A stretch of DNA of 64,000 bases from Sphingobacterium bambusae. GTDB lineage: Bacteria > Bacteroidota > Bacteroidia > Sphingobacteriales > Sphingobacteriaceae. Of the stretch, positions 18,775 through 27,561 are shown one piece after another. The notes below the pieces were generated by a model. That model worked only from the letters and a program-made list of their open reading frames with translations. It was not told where the DNA came from and made no database searches. Positions within the stretch are counted from its first letter, which is position 1. Each line of letters begins with the position of its first letter. The translations under genes were made by a program, and so were the position numbers. The stretch covers positions 1,612,001-1,676,000 of the forward strand of contig NZ_CP138332.1 of assembly GCF_033955345.1 (NCBI RefSeq). Direction: 5' to 3'.

Positions 18775-19851
18775 ATGGAAACATTATGGTTTATCGTACT
18801 GGTTGTGATGTTGGCAACCTACATTGTATTGGATGGTTATGACTTTGGGGCGGGTATCGTGCATCTTCTGGTTGCAAAGGACGATGATGAACGAAAAGCC
18901 GTGACAAACGCGATTGGCCCTTTTTGGGATGCCAACGAGGTGTGGCTTATCGCTTCGGGTGGTGTTTTGTTTTTCGCATTTCCAACGCTTTATGCCTCTT
19001 CGTTCAGCGGCTTTTACTTACCACTTATGCTTGTTTTGTGGCTACTTATTTTCCGCGCTGTAGGACTCGAGCTAAGGGGACAAGTTCACAACAGGTTATG
19101 GGAGCGATTGTGGGATAGGGCTTTTGGCATTGCCAGCCTACTATTAGCGCTGTTTTTCGGCGCGGCATTAGGCAATGTGGTACGTGGAGTAAACTTAGGC
19201 ATGGTCGAAAATGGTGTAGCCCAACAGGAGGCACCCTATTTTTTTCTACCGCTATGGAACCCAACCTTCGACCCTCTTGCTGAACATCAGGGGATCATCG
19301 ATTGGTTTACCATTGTACTGGGTCTGGTATCGGTGCTGACGCTCACTATTCATGGTGCCAATTGGATCATCCTAAAGTCGAATTCGAAAATCAATCTTCG
19401 GTTAAAACCTCTTATATTTCGTCTGAACCTGGTCCTATCAGTATTCGTCTTGATCTCTGCAGCGCTATGGTACTATGTAAAACCTATTGCATTCACCAAC
19501 CTAGAAGAGCATTACTGGCTATGGATATTCCCCATGATTGCACTCGCAGGATTAATTGCACTATTCAACATAAAAAAATTCAAAAAAGATAGTAGTGGAT
19601 TTATATGCTCCAGCTTGTTTATCCTTGGTAGCTTCGGCACAACAGCTGCCTCGATGTTTCCTATTTTACTTCCCTCAACAAACGACATAAATCCATCGCT
19701 AACGATCTACAATGCTTCTGCAAATGAATATGGACTATCTGTAGGGCTGGCTTGGTTTATCGTAGCTAGTATTCTTGTCGTCGTTTATTTCATTATTCAA
19801 TTTAGGGTATTTCGAGGGAAACTAGACGACCTAGGCTACGGAGAGCATTGA
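18775..19851 (+). CDS. cydB: Cytochrome bd ubiquinol oxidase subunit II
   Basis: The 358-aa protein has about nine membrane helices and the family opening LDGYDFGAGIVHLL, then NAIGPFWDANEVWL and later LTIHGANWIILKS. It pairs with CydA to form the bd oxidase and shares its transcript (12-base gap). Length is usual for the family. Confidence 0.96.
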   Translation: METLWFIVLVVMLATYIVLDGYDFGAGIVHLLVAKDDDERKAVTNAIGPFWDANEVWLIASGGVLFFAFPTLYASSFSGFYLPLMLVLWLLIFRAVGLELRGQVHNRLWERLWDRAFGIASLLLALFFGAALGNVVRGVNLGMVENGVAQQEAPYFFLPLWNPTFDPLAEHQGIIDWFTIVLGLVSVLTLTIHGANWIILKSNSKINLRLKPLIFRLNLVLSVFVLISAALWYYVKPIAFTNLEEHYWLWIFPMIALAGLIALFNIKKFKKDSSGFICSSLFILGSFGTTAASMFPILLPSTNDINPSLTIYNASANEYGLSVGLAWFIVASILVVVYFIIQFRVFRGKLDDLGYGEH

Positions 19852-19905
19852 TTCCTGACAAGCTCCGTTGATTCCCGAATTTGTTTAATAAGGTTACTTC
19901 CAGCC

Positions 19906-19929
19906 GTGTAGTTGTACGAACAACTACAC
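19906..19929. terminator. Hairpin after cydAB
   Basis: GTGTAGTTGT at 19906-19915 pairs perfectly with 19920-19929 around the 4-nt loop ACGA. It sits 55 bases after the cydB stop. The following bases are only weakly T-rich, so it is a probable transcript end or stabiliser. The remaining 19930-20144 is AT-rich and shows no gene. Confidence 0.5.
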
Positions 19930-20144
19930 AGTTGGATCTGTTTCTCTGCTTGCGGGAGAATCAGCTACGAACGGTAATTAAAAAATTCAAAACAAATTAA
20001 ATAATTGATTAACAAAAACTTAACACAACATTCAAAAATAAAACACCTCCCCTTGCGGCATATCTGCGTTTTTTAGCACAGTTTTTGAAAAGGCTGGATA
20101 AATCACAGTTTTTATTTTTTTAAATATTATTTAAAACAAGCATC

Positions 20145-20603
20145 ATGCACAAACTAACGTTTAAAAACGCAGGTTTATTCCTGTTTATGCTCTTCAGCGC
20201 AGTATTCTTGAACAGTTGCAGCAAGGATGAAGCTACTGTAGAAGAAGGTTCTTACAAAATCACGATTACCGCAACAAATGTTACAACAGATGATTACATC
20301 AGCTTCGTTGCGTCTGGCTCTCCTGTTGATTTTCAGGCAAACACACCATGGAAAGTAAACGGTGCAGAACGTACCGGAGAAACAGCAGTATCTGTTACGG
20401 ATGCCGACTTAGCTGGCGGTACAAAGACTGTAGTTATCGAATCTGCACGCCCATTGCGTATGGTTGCCATCGGAGCACAGTTTATCCCGACGAGACAAGC
20501 GATTTCTATCTCATTTAAAGTGGAAAAAAATGGCCAAACTCAAGTGGAAGAAAATCTACAGCTAGCGCCAGAACAATCGTTCTCTAGAAACTATTCTTTT
20601 TAA
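20145..20603 (+). CDS. Small lipoprotein of unknown function
   Basis: The 152-aa protein has an SPII signal with lipobox FLNSC near residue 25, then a beta-rich domain (YKITITATNVTTDDYISFVAS, read as alternating strands). The composition, rich in Thr, Val and Ala without Cys after the lipobox, fits a surface or periplasmic beta-sandwich. No family recognised. It stands alone with its own terminator downstream. Confidence 0.75.
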   Translation: MHKLTFKNAGLFLFMLFSAVFLNSCSKDEATVEEGSYKITITATNVTTDDYISFVASGSPVDFQANTPWKVNGAERTGETAVSVTDADLAGGTKTVVIESARPLRMVAIGAQFIPTRQAISISFKVEKNGQTQVEENLQLAPEQSFSRNYSF

Positions 20604-20630
20604 TTTCAGCATACATAAGAAATTATATAC

Positions 20631-20660
20631 GAGCGTTGTCTATATGGCGACGCTCTTTTC
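20631..20660 (+). terminator. Terminator of small lipoprotein gene
   Basis: GAGCGT at 20631-20636 pairs with ACGCTC at 20650-20655 and is followed by TTTTC, 28 bases after the stop codon. Confidence 0.6.
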
Positions 20661-20735
20661 GTTCCATCACTCTTTCGAACGTAAGCAACACGTTCTTTAG
20701 CGAAACAGTTGTACCAAAGTCTGTTTACGCGCTGC

Positions 20736-22604
20736 TTAACGCTCGAAAATATATTGCTGCAACAACTCCTTATACTGATCTGTTCCAAAAGTAGAAAGAT
20801 GGTCTCCGTCGTAAAAGTAAGCTTGCGAAGCATCTCCGTGCTTGATTTTTGGTAGATCATATACATCTATATAACGCGAAGCTATCTTAGATCGCTTCAA
20901 AAACTGGTTGACATAGTAACGAGCGGGAACCAAATAATCCGATTTATCCAAACCAAAACGTCTGTGTAAGGTCTCGACGACAGGATACTCGACACGATAG
21001 CTCTCTGTTTGCCCGATAAAGACAACTGGAACATTGTAGGTAGCAAAGAAAGTATCTATTCGGTTAAAATACGCGATCAGCTGCTTCTTACTATAGCTAG
21101 CATAATTTGCTGCGAGAATCACTTTATCGATCTTGGACATGTTGGTCGGTAGATAGTTTTCATACATAAAATCCATTAGATCACTTGGACCTTGGAAAAC
21201 GGATGCAACACCGGGTACGGGAAAGGCTTCATCTGCCGTTGCCTGTATCAGATTGACCTTATTGTTATTAGCCAAATCGCGCAACGTAGCTGAAAACATG
21301 CCCGCGTGACAATCACCCAAAAGCAAGTAATTATACGTACTATCGGAAATTCGGAAGAGATGCTGGCGATCATAGCTATCAAAGGATGAATTGGCCAACA
21401 GGTGTCCCCTGCCAAAATCGTACTGTGCTGGCGCATACTGAACCGGATAAACACGTTGAAATTGCGCTAGCGAGGATTGACTACCGAAGAAAAGCAGCCT
21501 CTTTAATGGAATTTGTGTTAGAGAAAAGGTAATAAGTACCGTTAGTAAAATTCCCCCGACTAAAACATTTGGAGCACGAAATCGATGCCGTTTTTCCACT
21601 AAGTGATAGGCTAATGTACTAACAGCAATGGACATAAAAAAAAAGAAAACTCTAGCCTCAAAAACCTGATCCCAGGCAAAGTAGGTCGACAAAACGACAA
21701 TCGGCCAATGCCATAAATACCAACTGTAGGATATCCGTGCAGCATAGACCACAGGCGCGGAACGAAACAACCTGTAATCAGGACCGATGAGCAGCACAAA
21801 CAAAGTGAGCCCCACGGGTAGTAATGTGGCCGTCGAAGGCCAGCCCCAACGACCAATCTGTAGATAGCCCGACAAGGCGAGCAGCAGTGATACAAGCAGC
21901 ACAATGCTGAGCAAATTTTTTAGCAACAACGACCAACGCTTGGTTAGGATTGGCCCCAAAAAAAACGCAAAAGCACCTGTCAAAAGCTCCCAGGCTCGCG
22001 CTGGAAACATATAAAAAGCAAAGGATTCTTTGACCTGCACATAATAAAACATGCATAACAGCGATAAAAGCCACAACAAGGACAGCAGCAGTATCGGGAC
22101 AAAGTAAGATTTTCTTTTAAGCCATTTCCCGAATCCCAACCAAACCAACGGATAAATCAGATAAAACTGCCACTCTACGGAAAGCGACCATGTATGCAGT
22201 AAAAAGTTCAGTTGTGATGAAGGAGCAAAGTAACCCGATGAATGGTAGTAGTGTATATTTGAAACGAAAAGCGTGCTGGATAGTGCGAACCGACTGAAAT
22301 CGTAAAGCTTTATTCCAAGCACAGCATAGATTAACAACAGAAACACGAGGATGACAAACAGCAATGCAGGCAAAACACGAGCTAATCTTCTAAAGTAGAA
22401 ATCCTTCAAATTGAAGGTATTGGAATTTAATTGCTGACTTATTATCTGGGTCATCAAGAATCCGGATAGCACGAAGAAAATATCAACGCCTGCATATCCA
22501 TCACTAAACAACATGAGTTTAAAATGATAGCAAACAACTGCAACAATTGCGAGGCAACGCAGAAATACGATATCATACCGGATGTTATTCTCTATCGTTA
22601 GCAT
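20736..22604 (-). CDS. Acyltransferase-3 / SGNH fusion (OafA-like O-acetyltransferase)
   Basis: The 622-aa protein has an N-terminal acyltransferase-3 membrane domain of about ten helices (residues 1-360), opening RYDIVFLRCLAIVAVVCYHF with the catalytic-type His, then GVDIFFVLSGFLMT and RLARVLPALL. The C-terminal periplasmic SGNH domain has LLGDCHAGMF as the first block and DGDHLSTFG as the Asp-His block. Such fusions move acetyl groups across the membrane onto O-antigen, peptidoglycan or exopolysaccharide. No glycan cluster is adjacent, so the acceptor is unknown. Confidence 0.92.
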   Translation of the reverse strand: MLTIENNIRYDIVFLRCLAIVAVVCYHFKLMLFSDGYAGVDIFFVLSGFLMTQIISQQLNSNTFNLKDFYFRRLARVLPALLFVILVFLLLIYAVLGIKLYDFSRFALSSTLFVSNIHYYHSSGYFAPSSQLNFLLHTWSLSVEWQFYLIYPLVWLGFGKWLKRKSYFVPILLLSLLWLLSLLCMFYYVQVKESFAFYMFPARAWELLTGAFAFFLGPILTKRWSLLLKNLLSIVLLVSLLLALSGYLQIGRWGWPSTATLLPVGLTLFVLLIGPDYRLFRSAPVVYAARISYSWYLWHWPIVVLSTYFAWDQVFEARVFFFFMSIAVSTLAYHLVEKRHRFRAPNVLVGGILLTVLITFSLTQIPLKRLLFFGSQSSLAQFQRVYPVQYAPAQYDFGRGHLLANSSFDSYDRQHLFRISDSTYNYLLLGDCHAGMFSATLRDLANNNKVNLIQATADEAFPVPGVASVFQGPSDLMDFMYENYLPTNMSKIDKVILAANYASYSKKQLIAYFNRIDTFFATYNVPVVFIGQTESYRVEYPVVETLHRRFGLDKSDYLVPARYYVNQFLKRSKIASRYIDVYDLPKIKHGDASQAYFYDGDHLSTFGTDQYKELLQQYIFER

Positions 22605-22772
22605 ACTCGAGCTTCTTGTACAATTTTTTCTTTCCTAAAGATAGGCAATTAAACAGTTTAGTTTTCAACGAAAAAAAAGACTTTTTTCTAGGCAAATCGA
22701 GCGACAATATTCCAAAAATTTCATTGCTAAAGTTGTAAATTGCAACCATTAGACACAACATTCTTCCTTTAC

Positions 22773-23348
22773 ATGACACAGGCATACCATCAAGACGAGA
22801 CGTTCAACAAGGCAAATTTTCAAAATTCCGATCTGCGTGGATCAGAATATGATGGTTGCGTATTCACTTCCTGTATCTTTAACCAAGCAGACCTCTCAGA
22901 CTGTAAATTCATCGACTGCAAGTTCATCCATTGCGACCTGAGTTTGGCGACTGTTTCAAGGACAAGTTTCCAAGATGCATCATTTTCCCATTGCAAAATG
23001 ATGGGTATATCATTTGCAAGCTGCAGCACCTTTGGACTATCCTTTGTTTTCGACAATTGTCAACTGCAGCATAGCATTTTTACGAAACTGAAATTAAAGG
23101 GGCAGAAATTTAGCAATTGTGCTTTGCAGGAGGTTGACTTTACGGAGGCAGACATCAGCGCAGCAGTGTTTGAGCAATGTAATCTGGAACGAAGTATTTT
23201 TCGACAGACGAACTTGGAAAAAGCAGATTTCCAGACATCATTTAATTACAGCATAGATCCAGAATCCAACCGGATAAAAAAAGCAAAATTCTCTATGTGG
23301 GGACTATCGGGTCTACTCAGCAAATATGAAATACTGATTGCCAAGTAG
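22773..23348 (+). CDS. Pentapeptide-repeat protein, Qnr-like
   Basis: From the ATG at 22773 the protein has 191 aa (a TTG start at 22740 is possible but adds no family residues). It is built of A(D/N)LXX-type five-residue repeats over about residues 12-155, in two blocks separated by a break near residues 95-100, as in the Qnr and MfpA right-handed quadrilateral helix. The C-terminus (NYSIDPESNRIKKAKFS then GLLSKYEILI) resembles the dimerisation helix of Qnr-type proteins. Qnr proteins protect DNA gyrase from quinolones by mimicking DNA. Function here is inference; many chromosomal relatives have no known role. Confidence 0.82.
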   Translation: MTQAYHQDETFNKANFQNSDLRGSEYDGCVFTSCIFNQADLSDCKFIDCKFIHCDLSLATVSRTSFQDASFSHCKMMGISFASCSTFGLSFVFDNCQLQHSIFTKLKLKGQKFSNCALQEVDFTEADISAAVFEQCNLERSIFRQTNLEKADFQTSFNYSIDPESNRIKKAKFSMWGLSGLLSKYEILIAK

Positions 23349-23381
23349 GTAATCCTATCTATTCTTTTTTCCAGCAAAAAA

Positions 23382-23414
23382 AAACAGCTCTTAGCAGATA
23401 GCCAAGAGCTGTTT
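23382..23414. terminator. Bidirectional terminator between pentapeptide gene and ribBA
   Basis: AAACAGCTCTT at 23382-23392 pairs perfectly with 23404-23414. An A9 run precedes it on the plus strand, so on the minus strand the stem is followed by a long T run, making it a strong terminator for ribBA and usable for the plus-strand gene. Confidence 0.8.
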
Positions 23415-23431
23415 CCTGTAAAACAGTAATC

Positions 23432-24646
23432 TTAATTGTCTTTCATTATAGAATGTCCCATACGGTCTCTTTTCGTCCGTAAGTACGATTCATTGAATGG
23501 GTTGGCCTCGATTTCGATCGGTACATTTTCTACGACTTCCAAACCATAGCCCACCAATCCAGCCCGCTTCGTTGGGTTGTTGGACATCAAACGCATCTTG
23601 GATACACCGATATAACGTAGAATCTGTGCTCCAACACCATAATCGCGCAAATCCGCCTTGAAGCCTAGCTGTAGATTGGCATCCACGGTATCGACCCCTT
23701 GCTCCTGCAACTTATAGGCATGCAATTTATTTATCAATCCGATACCACGTCCCTCTTGGTTCATGTAAACTACCACACCTTTTCCTTCTTCCTGAATCAT
23801 CTGCATAGATTTATGCAACTGAGGTCCGCAATCACAACGGCAAGAACCGAATATATCGCCGGTTATGCAGGAACTATGCACACGTACTAAAATAGGTTCA
23901 TCCTCGCTCCATTCTCCTTTATATAGGGCTAGATGTTGTTCTCCTGTATTTTTCTGTGTAAATGCTTTCAACTTAAAATCGCCCCATTGAGTCGGCATAT
24001 TGACCGTTTCCTCTTCCTGAATGAGCGAGTCGTGTTTTAAGCGATATTCAATCAAATCTTTAATACTGACGATCTTCAGATCAAAACGTTTTGCTACTTC
24101 TATGAGATCCGGAAGACGCGCCATTTCTCCGTCGTCTTTTAAAATTTCGACTAACACACCCGCCGGCTCAAATCCAGCTAAACGTGCCAAATCAACAGAT
24201 GCTTCTGTATGTCCTGTACGACGTAACACCCCACCGTCTTTGGCGATAAGCGGAAAAATATGCCCAGGTCTTCCTAACTCTTCCGGTTTGATGTTAGGAT
24301 CGATCAACGCCTTAATGGTCTTAGAGCGATCCGAAGCCGAAATTCCCGTGGTACAACCGTAGCCCTGAAGATCAACCGAAACCGTAAAATTGGTCTCATA
24401 GACCGCGGTATTTTGCCCCACCATTAGGTCAAGGTTCAGCTCCATACAGCGCTCCTGTGTGAGTGGCGCACACACCAATCCACGACCATGTGTAGCCATG
24501 AAGTTGATAACCTCTGGAGTCGCATTGCGAGCCGCAGTCACAAAGTCGCCTTCATTTTCACGATCCTCGTCATCAACAACGATGATGACTTTCCCAGCCT
24601 TGATATCCTCAATAGCTTCCTCGATCGTATTTAATTTAATTTCCAT
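23432..24646 (-). CDS. ribBA: Bifunctional DHBP synthase / GTP cyclohydrolase II
   Basis: The 404-aa protein fuses RibB (residues 1-205) and RibA (206-404). RibB makes 3,4-dihydroxy-2-butanone 4-phosphate and shows [11 protein letters not shown] and [11 protein letters not shown]. RibA opens GTP for riboflavin synthesis and shows the zinc site [15 protein letters not shown] and NQEGRGIGL. It feeds both branches of riboflavin biosynthesis in the cytosol. No FMN riboswitch was seen in the short leader; a -7 box lies about 22 bases upstream. It follows the LptF/G gene on the same strand. Confidence 0.97.
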   Translation of the reverse strand: MEIKLNTIEEAIEDIKAGKVIIVVDDEDRENEGDFVTAARNATPEVINFMATHGRGLVCAPLTQERCMELNLDLMVGQNTAVYETNFTVSVDLQGYGCTTGISASDRSKTIKALIDPNIKPEELGRPGHIFPLIAKDGGVLRRTGHTEASVDLARLAGFEPAGVLVEILKDDGEMARLPDLIEVAKRFDLKIVSIKDLIEYRLKHDSLIQEEETVNMPTQWGDFKLKAFTQKNTGEQHLALYKGEWSEDEPILVRVHSSCITGDIFGSCRCDCGPQLHKSMQMIQEEGKGVVVYMNQEGRGIGLINKLHAYKLQEQGVDTVDANLQLGFKADLRDYGVGAQILRYIGVSKMRLMSNNPTKRAGLVGYGLEVVENVPIEIEANPFNESYLRTKRDRMGHSIMKDN

Positions 24647-24667
24647 GTTGTGTTAGTCTTTCGTCTA

Positions 24668-24675
24668 CAAAGGTA
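24668..24675 (-). promoter_or_regulatory. -7 box of ribBA
   Basis: On the minus strand this reads TACCTTTG, a full TAnnTTTG match, placing a transcription start about 15 bases before the ribBA ATG at 24646. The short leader leaves no room for an FMN riboswitch. Confidence 0.5.
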
Positions 24676-24722
24676 GGGTTCTTTCATGTGTTTTCTATAA
24701 TACCCTTGTCAAAATCTGTTGG

Positions 24723-26180
24723 TTAGCGCGACAACCGCTTCCCAAACTTCGATGTGATCCATTTCCACGCAGCCTCCAACTTCAGCTTATATTGTTCAAT
24801 ATCAAAAAGCGAGGAGTCGGTAGTCGACTTGTACGTCAAAAACATAGCCAATGGGCTGAGCACAATTATTGCCATCCACATGCCGAAAATCGGGTCTAAA
24901 CTACCATCTTTTGCTGCTTTTTCGGACATCGTGGAAATAATATGGTAAATCAAAAAGAAAATAATTGCGACCACCACTGGCAGTCCTAGTCCGCCTTTAC
25001 GAATGATAGCTCCGAGAGGTGCCCCAATAGCGAAAAGTAATAAACAGGAGACAGCCAAGGTAAACTTTCGATGAAATTCAATATTATAACGAATATCTTT
25101 TTCTACGTATGACTTATAATCCGGCTCTTTCATCTCGAACACATTGTTCATCTGCTGTACCTGTCCCAAAGCGTTGCTGATCAGCATTCGTCGCTGATCT
25201 TTCGGAACATAATCTGTCAAGAAATCGTTGAATTTTTTAACCTTAATCTGAGCTACCTGCTTCTCATGATAATAGGGAGAAAGGTAGGTGACATAATTTT
25301 TAGCTTCCAAATAGATGTTTCGACGGATACTATCCAGCTGCAGACGGTTGGAATCTGTGTACATTTTCAGCTGTTTTAGATTCAACATGGAATGGTGCGT
25401 TTTAAAAAAACTCTCATCTGTTCGCTTCATTTGAAAAGCTTCCATATCAAATTTCTGCTCAGTCTCTTTAAATCGAAATCTGGTAAATTGCTGACGTGGA
25501 TCGTAGCGTTTAGCATTTTTTGCTCTAGACTCCTCATAACGCACCCCGTCCTTCAAGCGCAGAATCATGTAATTATTATCTGCGGAATTCTGCATAAATC
25601 CCTCCTTGGCCAACAGCACATTATTCGTGGCATTGCCAGATCGGTGATCATAAATCATCAGGTTATACAAGATTGTTCCATTCTCATTCTTGCTTTTCGC
25701 ACGAATAGAATAACCTGGAATCGTACTATTAAATATACCGGACTTAATTAAAAAATCGGCTTTCTTATTGCGCACATCCCAAAGCAGCGATCCCATCTTA
25801 AGGTTCACTACAGGAAGGATATAGTCGGAAAACAGAAAAGATCCCGCCGCAAAAAGCGTAACGAAGAAGATAAGTGGTGTCATCGCCTTTCGCAAGGAGA
25901 ATCCTGCAGCCTTTATCGCTACCAGCTCATAGCTCTCTCCCAAATTCCCGAAGGTCATGATGGAAGAAAGAAGCATGGACAACGGCAAAGCCATCGACAG
26001 CTGGACGGCACACTGATAACCGATAAGTTCCATCAGCACGTACCACTCAAACCCTTTACCGATCAGATCATCGATATACTTAAACAAAAAAAGCATCAAA
26101 AGGACGAACATCACGATACAGAAACATACCATGAACGGCCTAATAAATGCTTGTAGAATAAGAATGTGTATCTTCTTCAT
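24723..26180 (-). CDS. LptF/LptG-family permease (YjgP/YjgQ)
   Basis: The 485-aa protein has three N-terminal helices (residues 10-120), a large periplasmic beta-jellyroll (about 130-370) and three C-terminal helices (about 380-465), the LptF/G layout. The opening ILILQAFIRPFMVCF and MALPLSMLLSSIMTFGNL are family-like. It should be a membrane half of the Lpt ABC machine moving lipopolysaccharide from the inner membrane. Whether it is LptF or LptG is not decidable here. The periplasmic domain is long, as is common in Bacteroidota. Upstream lies a -7 box. Confidence 0.93.
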   Translation of the reverse strand: MKKIHILILQAFIRPFMVCFCIVMFVLLMLFLFKYIDDLIGKGFEWYVLMELIGYQCAVQLSMALPLSMLLSSIMTFGNLGESYELVAIKAAGFSLRKAMTPLIFFVTLFAAGSFLFSDYILPVVNLKMGSLLWDVRNKKADFLIKSGIFNSTIPGYSIRAKSKNENGTILYNLMIYDHRSGNATNNVLLAKEGFMQNSADNNYMILRLKDGVRYEESRAKNAKRYDPRQQFTRFRFKETEQKFDMEAFQMKRTDESFFKTHHSMLNLKQLKMYTDSNRLQLDSIRRNIYLEAKNYVTYLSPYYHEKQVAQIKVKKFNDFLTDYVPKDQRRMLISNALGQVQQMNNVFEMKEPDYKSYVEKDIRYNIEFHRKFTLAVSCLLLFAIGAPLGAIIRKGGLGLPVVVAIIFFLIYHIISTMSEKAAKDGSLDPIFGMWMAIIVLSPLAMFLTYKSTTDSSLFDIEQYKLKLEAAWKWITSKFGKRLSR

Positions 26181-26214
26181 ATCGATGCTGAATTTCCCTT
26201 CGCAACCTCCGACA

Positions 26215-26222
26215 CAAAGATA
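26215..26222 (-). promoter_or_regulatory. -7 box of LptF/G gene
   Basis: Read on the minus strand it is TATCTTTG, a full TAnnTTTG match, ending 35 bases before the ATG at 26180. Confidence 0.5.
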
Positions 26223-26232
26223 CTATATTTTT

Positions 26233-26610
26233 TTATGCTCCGATAACACTCTGTAGATAGCCAATGGAGTTAGCCCATATTTTTTTTCGATCTTCCAGAT
26301 TATCTTGTTTCACATAATCGGTAATGGATAAGGCAACATCGTTGGTAAGCTCATCTTGAATAATTTCGATTTCAAAATAATATGGCTCGTCGTCAATCCA
26401 TTTAAAGCGAACGGCCTTATTCTCTTTACTAGTAACTAGCCTCGCCCTATTTACCTCATCATCCCAGATAAATTCGTATACACCATCTTTGTAATTTACA
26501 TCATCGGCAAACCACTGGGACAAAGCATTCGGCTCCTGAATGTAAGGAAATAAAATCCGAGGGGATGAATTTATTATATATTCTAAATGAATTTCCACTT
26601 TTTGTTCCAT
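26233..26610 (-). CDS. START-like domain protein
   Basis: The 125-aa cytosolic protein has the START-like/SRPBCC pattern (IHLEYIINSSPRILFPYI, then NALSQWFADDVNYKDGVYEF) and an aromatic beta-rich middle. It belongs to the START-like group with acidic strands that is common in Bacteroidota and usually of unknown function. It is 52 bases upstream of the LptF/G gene on the same strand; that pairing recurs in related genomes to my knowledge, but a functional link is not shown. Confidence 0.8.
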   Translation of the reverse strand: MEQKVEIHLEYIINSSPRILFPYIQEPNALSQWFADDVNYKDGVYEFIWDDEVNRARLVTSKENKAVRFKWIDDEPYYFEIEIIQDELTNDVALSITDYVKQDNLEDRKKIWANSIGYLQSVIGA

Positions 26611-26796
26611 ACAGCTTGTTTTGGTTAATAATTAAAAAACCATTGTTGACGTTTTGTAATTATACAATTTTATTTCGGTAATCAAAATAGAAGCTCTAAT
26701 TAATTTTGGCTTCTAAAGCCGCACCAAATTATCCAATTCATAATGAGCATATTGCAACACGCCCTACGCAAATCGCCTTCGAATTGATTTTTTTTC

Positions 26797-26826
26797 TTTG
26801 CATGTAGCGAGTATTTGCTATATTTG
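26797..26826 (+). promoter_or_regulatory. Promoter of tRNA-Met
   Basis: TTTG at 26797-26800 is followed after 18 bases by TATATTTG at 26819-26826, matching both elements of the Bacteroidota promoter. Transcription would start near 26831, eight bases before the tRNA. Confidence 0.7.
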
Positions 26827-26838
26827 CATCACGAAAAC

Positions 26839-26912
26839 GGCGGGGTAGCTCAGATGGTTAGAGCGCAGGATTCATAACCCTGAGGTCGGCAGTTCGATCC
26901 TGCTCCCCGCTA
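26839..26912 (+). tRNA. tRNA-Met (anticodon CAU)
   Basis: A 74-nt cloverleaf: acceptor GGCGGGG pairs with CCCCGCT (one G-U end pair), D arm GCTC/GAGC, anticodon arm 27-43 with loop TTCATAA giving CAU, T arm GGCAG/CTGCT with loop TTCGATC. CCA is not encoded. The paired first base distinguishes it from initiator tRNA, and the acceptor stem differs from tRNA-Ile2, so elongator Met is the best call. There is one A-C mismatch at the base of the anticodon loop. Confidence 0.93.
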
Positions 26913-26914
26913 CA

Positions 26915-26948
26915 AAAAGCAGACACCAAAGTGTCTGCTTTTCTTTTT
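26915..26948 (+). terminator. Terminator of tRNA-Met
   Basis: AAAAGCAGACAC at 26915-26926 pairs perfectly with 26931-26942 around CAAA, followed by CTTTTTT. Confidence 0.9.
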
Positions 26949-26968
26949 TAAAAGGGTTGAGATACATA

Positions 26969-26988
26969 GTTAGAGCGCAGGATTCATA
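26969..26988 (+). repeat. Partial copy of tRNA-Met (20 identical nt)
   Basis: Bases 26969-26988 are identical to 26857-26876 of the tRNA, covering part of the D arm and the anticodon loop, 112 bases downstream. The flanks diverge, so it cannot fold as a tRNA. It may be an attachment-site scar left by an integrative element, or a local duplication. Confidence 0.7.
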
Positions 26989-27219
26989 TCGGATCAAGCA
27001 GAATCTTTGGCATCATACCGAATTCTTGGGGGCGATAAAGGGTTCTTGACCAGCAGTAATGGATCCTTTAGTGATCTTGCAGCTGTTTGCCACCCTTCTG
27101 GCCAAGAAAGAGATACACGGCATACGTCGCAGCATATATACTATCGTATAAATGCGCCTATTTATTGGTTAAAGATGATAGCTTTCTCTCTTGAGCTGCC
27201 TACGATTGCGCGCAAATAC

Positions 27220-27561
27220 CTAGCAAATAAACTGTAACAGCTATCTGTTCTGTCAAACATGCTAGGACGTTGAACAAAACACCTAGAACTTCTTTTCTAA
27301 ACTCTAGCTGTTTCTTCGCAAGTGCTAGCTTAATTTTGCTAAATGCTAGCATGTAGGTCGTAACACCTAGCATGTCTTCCAGAAAGTCTAGCATTTCCTT
27401 TGAACATGCTAGCATTATTCTCAGAACACCTAGCACTTTTATTAAAACATCTAGCACTTCTATGAAAACAGCTAGAACTTTTGTTAAAACACCTAGCACT
27501 TTTGTCAAAACAGCTAGCACTTTTTACAGAAATGCTAGCATTTCTGTAAAAAGTGCTACAG
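27220..27561. repeat. 21-bp tandem repeat array, 16 units
   Basis: From 27220 to 27555 the sequence divides into 16 units of exactly 21 bp. Fifteen start with CTAG and one with CTAT. The later units (27430-27534) are best conserved: CTAGCACTTTT, a variable spacer, then AAAACA. Around each core the sequence is roughly symmetric (AAAACA-NCTAG-CACTTTT), so every unit is a weak palindrome. There are no unique spacers as in CRISPR. The period equals two turns of B-DNA and also seven codons; both strands carry a long open frame through the array. Function unknown. Confidence 0.9.

Noticed and set aside
20606-20866. 86-codon minus frame near the acyltransferase end
   Set aside because: It overlaps the terminator and the true acyltransferase frame and has no domain signal.
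24647-24722. FMN riboswitch ahead of ribBA
   Set aside because: The leader after the -7 box is about 15 bases, and no RFN-element motifs are present.
26960-27005. Second tRNA gene
   Set aside because: Only 20 nt match the tRNA. Acceptor and T arms are missing, so it cannot fold into a cloverleaf.
27007-27237. 76-codon frame as a gene
   Set aside because: No recognisable motif. It starts in the tRNA-copy flank and overlaps the first array unit, so it is probably chance in decayed DNA.
27220-27561. CRISPR array
   Set aside because: Repeats are directly abutting at 21 bp with no unique spacers, and no cas genes are in the window.
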